NCBI RefSeq assembly: GCF_900086595.1 | Contig: NZ_LT575472.1 | Span: 2,615,685 to 2,679,684 of the forward strand | Length of the DNA stretch: 64,000 nucleotides | Direction of reading: 5' to 3' | Source of the DNA: Clostridium nigeriense | GTDB lineage: Bacteria; Bacillota; Clostridia; Clostridiales; Clostridiaceae | Shown here: in pieces, positions 36,835 to 44,978 of the stretch | How the letters are laid out: the number at the start of each line of letters is the position of its first letter | Position numbering within the stretch: position 1 is the stretch's first letter | Position numbers and translations under genes: made by a program | The notes under the pieces: model-generated | Told to the model about the DNA's origin: nothing | What the model saw: the letters and a program-made list of their open reading frames with translations, nothing else | Databases searched by the model: none

Positions 36835-36859
36835 AAATAGGGAGTTTATCCCTATTTTT
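36833..36859. terminator. Bidirectional terminator
   Basis: An 11-bp perfect stem AAAAATAGGGA / TCCCTATTTTT with a 5-base loop, between the convergent coiled-coil and uppP genes. Confidence 0.92.
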
Positions 36860-36861
36860 AT

Positions 36862-37752
36862 TTACATTGTTAAAGTTACAATTCCTGCAACTGATAATGC
36901 TAATAAAACTATTCCTGCTATAACCCTATATATAGCAAATATTCTCATAGGTTTCTTCTTTAAGTAACTTACAAACATATCCATAACAACTATAGATACT
37001 ATAAAAGCCACTATAAATCCTACTATTAAGGCTACTATAAATGTAGAATTCATAATTGAATAATCAAAATTAAATAAATCCATAGCTGATGAACCTACCA
37101 TAGCTGGAACTGCTAAGAAGAATGAAAATTCTGCAGCTACAGGTGTTGAAAGTCCTGCAATCCAACCACCCATAATGGTAGAAGCACTTCTTGACATACC
37201 AGGCCACATTGATAAGACTTGAAATAGTCCAACTTTTATTGCTTGTATAGGTGTTATATCAAATACATCCGTAGTTGCCATGTTACCTCGTTTAGAAATC
37301 TTATTTCTAAACCTATTTTCAATAACTATTAGCAGTATACCACCTACTATAAATCCAACAACCACGGCAGATGGTTTAAATAAACTTTTAATATTATCAT
37401 ATAAAGTTAGTCCCACTATTAAGGCTGGAATAGAACCTATTAATATATTTATTCCAAATTTAAAACCTTTCTCACCTTTTTTACCTAGTGAAAATATAAA
37501 AGTGAAAAATTCTACAACTGCTCCCCAAAGTTTATTCCAATATAGAATAACAACAGCTAATATAGCTCCTAGTTGTATTACAACTTCAAACATTTTCGCA
37601 AATGCTTCCGCTCCAGGTAATCCTGTTCTAAATCCAATTAAACTTCCAACTAAAATCATATGTCCAGTTGATGATACTGGTACGAATTCTGTTAGACCCT
37701 CTACTACAGCAATAACTATAGCTTTAAGTATATAGATAAAATCTAAACCCAT
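36862..37752 (-). CDS. uppP: Undecaprenyl-diphosphatase UppP/BacA
   Basis: A 296-residue membrane enzyme that dephosphorylates undecaprenyl pyrophosphate, recycling the lipid carrier of peptidoglycan synthesis; family members confer bacitracin tolerance when abundant. The first active-site motif EGLTEFVPVSSTGHM (about 19-33) and the second PGMSRSASTI (about 180-189) are complete. About eight membrane helices. Length is typical. It has a GGGAGG ribosome site and is transcribed alone. Confidence 0.95.
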   Translation of the reverse strand: MGLDFIYILKAIVIAVVEGLTEFVPVSSTGHMILVGSLIGFRTGLPGAEAFAKMFEVVIQLGAILAVVILYWNKLWGAVVEFFTFIFSLGKKGEKGFKFGINILIGSIPALIVGLTLYDNIKSLFKPSAVVVGFIVGGILLIVIENRFRNKISKRGNMATTDVFDITPIQAIKVGLFQVLSMWPGMSRSASTIMGGWIAGLSTPVAAEFSFFLAVPAMVGSSAMDLFNFDYSIMNSTFIVALIVGFIVAFIVSIVVMDMFVSYLKKKPMRIFAIYRVIAGIVLLALSVAGIVTLTM

Positions 37753-37826
37753 TCTTTTTCCTCCCTTATGACTTCTTCTTCACAACAAATTTTATTATAC
37801 CCTTATCTATAAGGGCTGTCTATTAC

Positions 37827-37846
37827 ATAAAATCTTAAGATTTTAT
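37827..37846. terminator. Possible terminator downstream of the transglutaminase-like gene
   Basis: A 20-base perfect palindrome (arms ATAAAATCTT / AAGATTTTAT) overlaps the stop codon at 37846. It is AT-rich with a weak stem and no long T tract, so the call is tentative. Confidence 0.4.
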
Positions 37847-38943
37847 TATTTAAAATAAATTTCAATACTGCTTATTACATCTTTACCATTTAAAGATAAT
37901 TCAAAAATATTATCTCCTTCTGTTAAGAGAATATCTTTATATTTTTTTACCTTTATAAATTCTCCTTCTTTTTCTCTAATATAGTATTCATCTAATATTT
38001 TACCATCCTTAAATCCTCCTATAATAAAGGATTTTGCTTTAGAATTATCTTCTTCATTATTTTCTTGCTTCTTCATTAAAACTATATAAGCTTTTTCATC
38101 TTTTATAACACTATTTTCAATTGGATTTCTATTCATTATGTCCTTATTTTCAGTAAATATAGTTGGTGGTAAAAAATTTCCCTTGAATTTTAATGCTATA
38201 TCATCTTCATCCTTTATATAAGTTATATAACTATTACTTTTTTCCATTGTTGAAGTATTATCTATACTTATTGTATAAGTATATAGAACTTTTTTAAGCA
38301 TAGGAATATAATCACTTCTCTTACTATTGCCGGTATAGTTTAAATTTCTTATGTCTATATCTAACAGTTCCATAGCACTACATGGAAAGTCTTTATTATC
38401 AAAATAACCTCTATCAATAAAGTCTATCATTATCCACTTATTATACTCTTTACTCCAAAATTCAACTACATAATAAGATTTTTCTTTACTAAAAGAAACA
38501 TTAGTTCTTTTAAATTCCCCTAGTCTTGCTGTATATCCTAAGCTTTGAAGAAAATCTCTATATATTATTCCAAGATCTCTGCCTGAAGCCTTTTTAGATC
38601 CATTTTTCTCCTTTAATATATCAAAGCCATTAATTTTATTTGAACTTGGTATATCATCAAAAGTTATTATTTCATTAAGAGCTTCTGAAACCCTTATTGC
38701 TTTTTTAATTAAATCCTTCTCATCTTTAACCTTTTCTTCTAGGTTGTAGGTCTGTTTCAATATTTTAATTTTATCCTCATCTTCGTTACTATAGAAAAAA
38801 TTAATATTATTTTCATTATAAATATTATCCCATTTTTCTATTGATAAATCTTTCTTAAATTTATTATTGAAAATAAATGTAAACCCAATGCTAACTACCA
38901 ATATTACTAATATGGAATTAATAATTTTTTTAGTCTTTCTCAT
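37846..38943 (-). CDS. Transglutaminase-like protein, degenerate catalytic residues
   Basis: 365 residues from ATG 38943 (GGAGGGG ribosome site; the longer frame to 39003 lacks one). An N-terminal membrane anchor (about 6-27) places the rest outside. The region about 110-190 resembles the papain-like transglutaminase core: DLGIIYRDFLQSLGYTARLG (helix with the usual cysteine) then YYVVEFWSKEYNKWIMIDF. No Cys precedes the helix (SGRD where GxC is expected) and the conserved HxW-type His is absent, leaving only the Asp. It is probably non-catalytic. A terminator separates it from the TPR gene upstream, but the two may still be functionally linked. Confidence 0.68.
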   Translation of the reverse strand: MRKTKKIINSILVILVVSIGFTFIFNNKFKKDLSIEKWDNIYNENNINFFYSNEDEDKIKILKQTYNLEEKVKDEKDLIKKAIRVSEALNEIITFDDIPSSNKINGFDILKEKNGSKKASGRDLGIIYRDFLQSLGYTARLGEFKRTNVSFSKEKSYYVVEFWSKEYNKWIMIDFIDRGYFDNKDFPCSAMELLDIDIRNLNYTGNSKRSDYIPMLKKVLYTYTISIDNTSTMEKSNSYITYIKDEDDIALKFKGNFLPPTIFTENKDIMNRNPIENSVIKDEKAYIVLMKKQENNEEDNSKAKSFIIGGFKDGKILDEYYIREKEGEFIKVKKYKDILLTEGDNIFELSLNGKDVISSIEIYFK

Positions 38944-38985
38944 CAAAACCCCTCCATAATTATCCAAAACTATTTTATTTATAAA

Positions 38986-39007
38986 AAAAGTGCTAAAAAG
39001 CACTTTT
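38986..39007 (-). terminator. Terminator after the TPR protein gene
   Basis: AAAAGTGCT / AGCACTTTT with a 4-base loop, followed by T residues on the minus strand. It sits between the TPR gene and the transglutaminase-like gene, so it may attenuate read-through into the latter. Confidence 0.75.
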
Positions 39008-40850
39008 AATAAATTAACTTAATTCCTTTTTTATCAAATTCTTTACTATTATCATTTAGGAATTCTTCATAAACTTTTTTCACCTTATTATAATTTTCAA
39101 TTAATATTGTCTTAATTTCTTCATCTAATCCAGCTGAAATATCTTCATAAGCGGCTTTAAGGTTATCATATCCTCTAGCTATATCATTTTCTACCATTAT
39201 ATAATACCAAGCAGCATTATTTAGTGAAATTGGGTCTTTTTCATTCATTGAATACGCCTTACGTGTAAGCTCAATCCCCTTATCATTCATACCTTTTTCA
39301 AAATATAAAGCTCCAAGCATTCTGTAGTAATCTTGATTACTTTCATCTACTTTTATAGCCTCTTCTAATTTTTCTATAGCTTCATCAATTTTATTATCTT
39401 TTATATATATATCTATCATCTTACTATATATTATTGGATTATCTTTATTAAACTTTAATGCAATCCCATAGTAATATTTAGCTTTTTCATTGTTAGATAC
39501 ATAACTTGTATAATAATCAGCTAATTTAATAATTAATTCATAATTATAAGGCTCTTTCTTTATAGCTTCTCTATAATATGCTTCAATGGAATTAAAATTA
39601 TTTTTATTTATTAAAATTTCTGGTATTAATATCCCATAACTTTCAGCATATTTATTATTCGCATTGATGCTTTTTTTAGCATAACTTAAAGCTTCGTCAT
39701 ACTTATTATTATTTAGTGCTTTAAGTGATAGTAAATAAAACGTTGTATATGACTCTTTATCTATAACCTTTGATTTATTTATAGCATCATCTAAATAAGC
39801 AATTGCTTCATCCTTATTGTTTAAATTTTTACTTATCTTATACTTTATATAATCAATTCCTATATTATTTATACCCTTACTATCTATTTCCTCTATTAAA
39901 TCAAATGCTTTATTAGCACTCTCAGCATTCATTGCATATACATTGGCTAAAAATACTTTATAGGCATCATCATTAGATTCCTTTATTTTAGTCTCTAATT
40001 CCTTAATTAATGAATCTTTATCAAACTCATATATACTCTCAATTACATAATAAATTTTAAGTTCATTCTTATCTAATTCCCAGGCACTTTTAAGTAATTC
40101 TAATCCTTTATCCCATCTATTTATTAGCATATTCATATTAGCCAATACTGAAATGTCATATGATGATTTTTCATCTAAAGGATAATTTTCTGTAAGTTCT
40201 TCAGCCTTGTAAATATAATTATTAGAAATATATGCCATAAATAAAGTTTTCAATATATCTTTACTTTTTCCATAATCACTAATATACTGCTCCCCAAAAG
40301 AAATAGCCTCGTCATATTCATTGTTTAAAGTAAAGGTACGTAGCATAGAATTAATTAATTCTACATCTTTATCTTTAAATTTATTGTAACCTTCATCTTT
40401 TATTACCTTGTCTCTTTTTACTATAGCTTCTTTCAATAATGTACTTGATTTTTTAGTTTCTCCTCTTAAAGAATATATATCTGCAATTTTTACTGTCCAT
40501 TCTGGCCAAGTATCTTTTTCTTGCATTTTTTTATATTCTTCTATAGCTTCATCATATTTACTTTGATAATATAACTGTTCTCCAGAATTTTTAGTTATGT
40601 TAACTTCTTCTACAGTTGTAAATCCTTTAATAGTTAAAATCATAATCAATACAAAAATACATGAGGTTGTAATAACAATTACTGGTTCTACATACTTGTT
40701 CTTCATATTTGCTTTTCTATATTTATCTGCTAATTTCTTACAGCCATCATTTAAAGTCTTATAAACTGGTTTTAATACTTTTTTCACCTTAAAAAAAAAC
40801 GATTTCAAGTTCTTATTAACCCTAGAAAAAAGTCCCTTTACTTCTTTCAT
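39006..40850 (-). CDS. Membrane-anchored TPR protein
   Basis: 614 residues from ATG 40850. A basic N-terminal cytoplasmic stretch (about 1-55), one membrane helix (YVEPVIVITTSCIFVLIMILTI), then about thirteen TPR-like units to the C-terminus (for example GEQLYYQSKYDEAIEEYKKM, ALSYAKKSINANNKYAES, YGIALKFNKDNPIIYSKM). It should be an extracytoplasmic scaffold. Its neighbour on the same strand is the transglutaminase-like protein, also anchored outside. No specific function can be named. Confidence 0.8.
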   Translation of the reverse strand: MKEVKGLFSRVNKNLKSFFFKVKKVLKPVYKTLNDGCKKLADKYRKANMKNKYVEPVIVITTSCIFVLIMILTIKGFTTVEEVNITKNSGEQLYYQSKYDEAIEEYKKMQEKDTWPEWTVKIADIYSLRGETKKSSTLLKEAIVKRDKVIKDEGYNKFKDKDVELINSMLRTFTLNNEYDEAISFGEQYISDYGKSKDILKTLFMAYISNNYIYKAEELTENYPLDEKSSYDISVLANMNMLINRWDKGLELLKSAWELDKNELKIYYVIESIYEFDKDSLIKELETKIKESNDDAYKVFLANVYAMNAESANKAFDLIEEIDSKGINNIGIDYIKYKISKNLNNKDEAIAYLDDAINKSKVIDKESYTTFYLLSLKALNNNKYDEALSYAKKSINANNKYAESYGILIPEILINKNNFNSIEAYYREAIKKEPYNYELIIKLADYYTSYVSNNEKAKYYYGIALKFNKDNPIIYSKMIDIYIKDNKIDEAIEKLEEAIKVDESNQDYYRMLGALYFEKGMNDKGIELTRKAYSMNEKDPISLNNAAWYYIMVENDIARGYDNLKAAYEDISAGLDEEIKTILIENYNKVKKVYEEFLNDNSKEFDKKGIKLIY

Positions 40851-40968
40851 AATTCCCTCCAAAACAACTTTATCTATTTGTTCTTATTTTTATACATAAT
40901 TGATTTTATCAAAAATTTATAATATTTACAATTAATATTTTACCACTATTATAATACTTATAAATTTA

Positions 40969-41001
40969 AAAAGCTAATAATACTTGATATTATTAGCTTT
41001 T
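40969..41001 (-). terminator. Terminator of the ABC importer operon
   Basis: A 14-bp perfect stem AAAAGCTAATAATA / TATTATTAGCTTTT with a 5-base loop, followed by T residues on the minus strand. Confidence 0.9.
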
Positions 41002-41013
41002 CATTATACTAAA

Positions 41014-41802
41014 TCAACTTATATTTTTCAATTTTTCTTCTAGCTTTGAAACAGCCTTATACATTATAAATGCTATAATTGAAAGTATAACTATACTCAT
41101 CATTACCATATCTAATTGAGATATTTGTCCTCCATACACTATTAAAAATCCTAATCCCTTTCTTGCAACTAAGAACTCCCCCATAATAACTCCAACCCAA
41201 GATAAACCTACATTTATTTTCAAAGCTGATATAATGACTTGAATATTAGCTGGAAAAACAAGATACTTAAGGGTTTGAAACTTTGTAGCTTGTAGTGTTT
41301 CCATAAGTTTTAATTTTCCTTTATCAACTTCGTTAAATCCAGTTAAAACAGTAATTATAGTTGTAACTATCGATATAAGAAGAGCTATAACTATAATTGC
41401 AGTCATGCCATTTCCAACCCAAAATATTACTATTGGTGCTAGTGCAACTTTTGGTAATGCATTTAATACAACCAGATATGGATCTAGTATTTTTGATACA
41501 AAAGGTGATGCCCATAAAATTATTGCAATTACTGCTCCTAATATTGTACCTAAGGTAAAACCTAGTATTGTTTCATAACAGGTTATTAGTATGTGATTTA
41601 ATAATGTTCCTTCCTTTATAAAAGATATTAATGATGCTAATATCCTACTAGGACTAGATGTTAAAAATGGATCTAATATTTTTAGCTGTGCTAATATCTC
41701 CCACAAAGCAATAAAAATTACTAAAATAGCAACTCTAAATATAGTAATACTAATAAGCTCTTTTTTTACTTTTTTTATATATTCTAAATGTTCCTTACTC
41801 AT
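41014..41802 (-). CDS. NitT/TauT-type ABC transporter permease
   Basis: A 262-residue membrane protein of the SsuC/TauC/ThiX class: about six helices with the coupling motif after helix 4 (NEVDKGKLKLMETLQATKFQTLKYLVFPANIQ, an EAA-type loop). Its start overlaps the ATPase stop by 8 bp. It forms the channel for the solute delivered by the lipoprotein encoded upstream. Confidence 0.9.
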   Translation of the reverse strand: MSKEHLEYIKKVKKELISITIFRVAILVIFIALWEILAQLKILDPFLTSSPSRILASLISFIKEGTLLNHILITCYETILGFTLGTILGAVIAIILWASPFVSKILDPYLVVLNALPKVALAPIVIFWVGNGMTAIIVIALLISIVTTIITVLTGFNEVDKGKLKLMETLQATKFQTLKYLVFPANIQVIISALKINVGLSWVGVIMGEFLVARKGLGFLIVYGGQISQLDMVMMSIVILSIIAFIMYKAVSKLEEKLKNIS

Positions 41803-42562
41803 TAACTATGTCAAGCTCCTTCCATAATAAATTAAAGTATTCATTAAATTCAGGCTCTTTTCGCCTTTGAAAAGGAGTTGCTTCTTTGTTATTAAAATTT
41901 ATTTTTACATCTAGCTTTATTACTGCAGGCCTTTTAGTAAGAACTATTACCCTATCTGAAGTTGCTATAGCTTCACCTAAATCATGGGTAACCATTATAG
42001 CTGTTTTATTTTCTTTTTTTATTATCTCCTTTACATCATCACAAACTTTTAGTCTAGTTTGATAATCTAAGGCAGAAAATGGCTCATCTAAAAGTAAAAC
42101 ATCAGGATTTAAGGCTAATGTCCTTATTAAAGCAACCCTTTGTCGCATCCCACCTGATAATTCTCCTGGTTTATGATTTTTAAATCTACCTAATTGGTAA
42201 TTTTCTAAAAGAATTTCTGCCCTTTTAATATTCTCTTCTGTAGCTAACTTTTTAATCTTAAGTCCAAGCATTATATTACTTTTAACTGAAAGCCACTCAA
42301 ATAAATAATCCTTTTGAAACATATACCCCATTTTATCTAATCTATTTTTAATATCTTTATCATTGTAAATTATTCTTCCACCTGTAGGCTTTAATAAGCC
42401 ACTAATTATATTTAATAAAGTTGATTTTCCACAACCTGATGGCCCAATTATGCTTACAAATTCTCCTTTTTCTATCGAAAAATTCAAATTATCTATTGCT
42501 TTTGTCTCTGACTTTAACGAGTAATAAGTTAGGCTAATATCAGAAATCTCTATTAAGCTCAT
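41795..42562 (-). CDS. NitT/TauT-type ABC transporter ATP-binding protein
   Basis: 255 residues. Walker A IIGPSGCGKST (near 39-49), signature LSGGMRQRVALIR (near 134-146), Walker B VLLLDEPFSALD (near 154-165) and switch His in VTHDLGEAI. The sequence is closest in style to SsuB/TauB/ThiZ ATPases. It lies between the binding-protein gene (87 bp upstream, with a hairpin in the gap) and the permease gene it overlaps. Confidence 0.93.
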   Translation of the reverse strand: MSLIEISDISLTYYSLKSETKAIDNLNFSIEKGEFVSIIGPSGCGKSTLLNIISGLLKPTGGRIIYNDKDIKNRLDKMGYMFQKDYLFEWLSVKSNIMLGLKIKKLATEENIKRAEILLENYQLGRFKNHKPGELSGGMRQRVALIRTLALNPDVLLLDEPFSALDYQTRLKVCDDVKEIIKKENKTAIMVTHDLGEAIATSDRVIVLTKRPAVIKLDVKINFNNKEATPFQRRKEPEFNEYFNLLWKELDIVNE

Positions 42563-42589
42563 TTTTAAACCTCCTTTCTATATGTATAG

Positions 42590-42608
42590 GGCTGCCATAA
42601 TGGCAGCC
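42590..42608 (-). promoter_or_regulatory. Intercistronic hairpin in the ABC importer operon
   Basis: GGCTGCCAT / ATGGCAGCC around one base, unusually GC-rich for this region. It lies between the binding-protein stop and the ATPase start and is not followed by a T tract on the minus strand. It probably stabilises the upstream mRNA or pauses transcription, giving more binding protein than ATPase. Confidence 0.55.
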
Positions 42609-42648
42609 AAATTAATAGTAAACAATACATAATTCTTTTACATTTTTG

Positions 42649-43674
42649 CTACTTCTTCATTGATTCTTTTGCAAATGTATTATTAACTATTTTTTCAAAG
42701 GAAGGTCTTGCTGGTAATAAGTTACTATCGTAACTTTCTATAACATCCATTAATCTTGTTAAATCTTCTTCTTCTATTGTAGGCTTAGTTGCAATAGCAT
42801 TAATTTCCTTGTAATTCTTAACTACGGAAATAATAATATCCTTATCTGTTCCTGGGAAAAAGGATATTATAGAATCAGCTATTTCTTCATTGCTATGGCT
42901 CTCAACCCATTTTTGTCCTTTATAAATTGCATTAGTAAAGCTTTGAATTTTTTCTGGATTCTTATCCATATATGACTTTGTAGCAAAGAAACAAGTGTAA
43001 GGTAAATTTCCAACTTCCTTTCCAATAGAAGTTATTATTTTTCCACTACCTTCTTTTTCAAGCATAGAAGCAGTAGGTTCAAATAAAGTTACATATTCCC
43101 CAGTTCCTGCTTTGAAAGCACCTGATGTAGCCGTAAAATCAATGTTTGTTACCATGTTTACATCTGTCTTAGCGTCTAAACCATTTAATTTAAGTGCATA
43201 TTCAAAGGCCATTTCAGGAACTCCACCAGGTCTTCCACCTATTATTTCAGCTCCCTTTAAATCAGTCCATTTAAAGTTATCCTTAGCTTCTCTTCCTACT
43301 AGAAAGGCTCCATCTGTTTGAGTTAATTGTGCAAAAAGAACTGGGTAATCCTCTCTACCTTGATTATTAATGTATATAGTTTGTTCAGGCCCACAGAATC
43401 CAATATCAGCATTTTTACTTAATACTTGTTGCATAGTTTTATCTGCACCTTGTCCAGTAGATAAGTCTATTTCTATACCCTCTTCTTTAAAAAATCCTTC
43501 GTTTATAGCAACATACATAGGTGCATAAAATACTGATCTTACTACTTCATTTAACCTAACTTTTGTTAATTCTTTGTTTGTATCAACAGTTTTCTTATTA
43601 CAAGAAATTAAACTTAATGTTGTTACTCCTAATAAAGCCACTATTGAAGCAATTTTAATAAACTTGCTTTTCAT
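42649..43674 (-). CDS. ABC transporter substrate-binding lipoprotein (NMT1/SsuA-like)
   Basis: 341 residues. A lipoprotein signal peptide ends at LSLISC (Cys25). The mature part has the NitT/TauT/NMT1 fold: SVFYAPMYVAINEGFFKEEGI near the start and the ligand-site stretch GRPGGVPEMAFEYALK. It captures the solute outside the cell for the permease encoded downstream. Candidates are sulfonates, a thiamine precursor or another small anion; no TPP riboswitch and no thiamine or sulfur genes lie nearby, so the substrate stays open. Confidence 0.9.
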   Translation of the reverse strand: MKSKFIKIASIVALLGVTTLSLISCNKKTVDTNKELTKVRLNEVVRSVFYAPMYVAINEGFFKEEGIEIDLSTGQGADKTMQQVLSKNADIGFCGPEQTIYINNQGREDYPVLFAQLTQTDGAFLVGREAKDNFKWTDLKGAEIIGGRPGGVPEMAFEYALKLNGLDAKTDVNMVTNIDFTATSGAFKAGTGEYVTLFEPTASMLEKEGSGKIITSIGKEVGNLPYTCFFATKSYMDKNPEKIQSFTNAIYKGQKWVESHSNEEIADSIISFFPGTDKDIIISVVKNYKEINAIATKPTIEEEDLTRLMDVIESYDSNLLPARPSFEKIVNNTFAKESMKK

Positions 43675-43853
43675 TTAAACCTCCATAAAGATTTATAATT
43701 TATCTATGGTTTATAATATGACTTAATAGCAAATTTTGTTAAAAAATAAGATATTATAATTTTTTAAGGTTATAATAATGTAAAGGTTATATGCCATTTA
43801 CATCTGTTTTTAATAGTGATAAATTATTAATAGTAACTAAGGAGGTTAAACTA

Positions 43854-44231
43854 ATGAAAATTTTTAGAGAATCCATTATTATTCTTGGTATTTACTTAAT
43901 TGGAGAACTTATTTCTAAAGGTCTTTCCTTACCACTACCTGGTAATATAATTGGAATGATAATTTTATTATTATTACTATGTACTAAAGTAATTAAGGTT
44001 GAAAAAGTTGAAAGTATATCTACATTTTTTTTAAATCACCTATCATTTTTCTTTATTCCAGCTGGGGTAGGATTAATGTCGTCTTTTGATTCTATAAAGA
44101 ATAGCCTTGTACATATTTTAATTTTATGTCTAATTACTACAGCTATTGTTATTATATTTACTGGTTTAATAGTTCAATATATAATCAACATTCAAGAAAA
44201 AAGAGTTAAGAAAGGATATGAAAAAAAATAA
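43854..44231 (+). CDS. lrgA: Holin-like protein LrgA/CidA
   Basis: 125 residues from ATG 43854, with a strong AAGGAGG ribosome site seven bases upstream; the longer frame to 43791 lacks one. Four membrane helices and the family block LGIYLIGELISKGLSLPLPGNIIGMIIL, then FFIPAGVGLMSSF. LrgA/CidA proteins act with LrgB/CidB in control of murein hydrolase activity and in pyruvate-type metabolite transport in staphylococci and bacilli. Its stop overlaps the lrgB start (TAATG). LrgA and CidA cannot be told apart here. Confidence 0.9.
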   Translation: MKIFRESIIILGIYLIGELISKGLSLPLPGNIIGMIILLLLLCTKVIKVEKVESISTFFLNHLSFFFIPAGVGLMSSFDSIKNSLVHILILCLITTAIVIIFTGLIVQYIINIQEKRVKKGYEKK

Positions 44232-44935
44232 TGGGAATTTTATCAGAAAATATTTTATTTGGAATAATAATTTCACTTATTGCCTTTGAAATAGGATTAT
44301 TTATTTATAAGAAGACTAAATTTCCTCTTTTCAATCCACTTCTAATTGCAATAATATTAGTTATTGGTTTTTTAATTGTTTTCGATATTAATGTAGATTC
44401 ATATAATAAAGGTGGGCAGTTTATAAATATGTTTTTAGGACCTGCTACTGTAGTATTAGCAGTACCACTATATAAGCAATTACAATTATTAAAAAAACAT
44501 TTATTACCTATACTTATTGGTATTTTAATAGGGAGTGCTATAGGTATTTCCTCAGTTATTTTATTAGCTAACATATTCGGTATGGAAAAAATATTAACTA
44601 TATCTTTACTTTCAAAATCTGTTACAACACCAATAGGCATAGAAATTACTAATCAACTTGGAGGATTACCTCCTGTTACTGTTTTAGCGATAGTAATATC
44701 TGGAATTTTCGGTGCGATTATAGGACCAATTCTATGCAAAATTTTCAAAATAAATGATAATGTAGCTATTGGAATAGCCCTTGGAACAGCTTCCCATGCT
44801 CTTGGAACTACAAAGGCCTTAGAACTTGGAGAAACAGAAGGAGCTATGAGTTCACTCTCTATAGGAATCGCAGGAATTATGACTGTATTTTTAGCACCTT
44901 CTTGTTATGCCTTACTATCTATGTTAATAAAATAA
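44231..44935 (+). CDS. lrgB: LrgB/CidB family membrane protein
   Basis: 234 residues with about seven membrane helices and the family motifs KSVTTPIGIEI, LGGLPPVTVLAIVISGIFGAIIGP and GTASHALGTTKALELGETEGAMSSL. The start overlaps the lrgA stop by one base, so the two are translationally coupled. It works with LrgA in the membrane. No lytSR regulator is next to it. Confidence 0.93.
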   Translation: MGILSENILFGIIISLIAFEIGLFIYKKTKFPLFNPLLIAIILVIGFLIVFDINVDSYNKGGQFINMFLGPATVVLAVPLYKQLQLLKKHLLPILIGILIGSAIGISSVILLANIFGMEKILTISLLSKSVTTPIGIEITNQLGGLPPVTVLAIVISGIFGAIIGPILCKIFKINDNVAIGIALGTASHALGTTKALELGETEGAMSSLSIGIAGIMTVFLAPSCYALLSMLIK

Positions 44936-44950
44936 GATTATTTTAAAATT

Positions 44951-44976
44951 AAAGGGGCTATTTACAGCCCCTTTTT
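44951..44976. terminator. Terminator between lrgB and topB
   Basis: AAAGGGGCT / AGCCCCTTT with a 6-base loop, followed by T residues on the plus strand. It can also act on the convergent topB transcript. Confidence 0.92.
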
Positions 44977-44978
44977 AT

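Noticed and set aside
42649..43853. TPP riboswitch expected for an NMT1/THI5-like importer
   Set aside because: The leader between 43675 and 43853 has no thi-box blocks or terminator, so thiamine precursor uptake is not supported.
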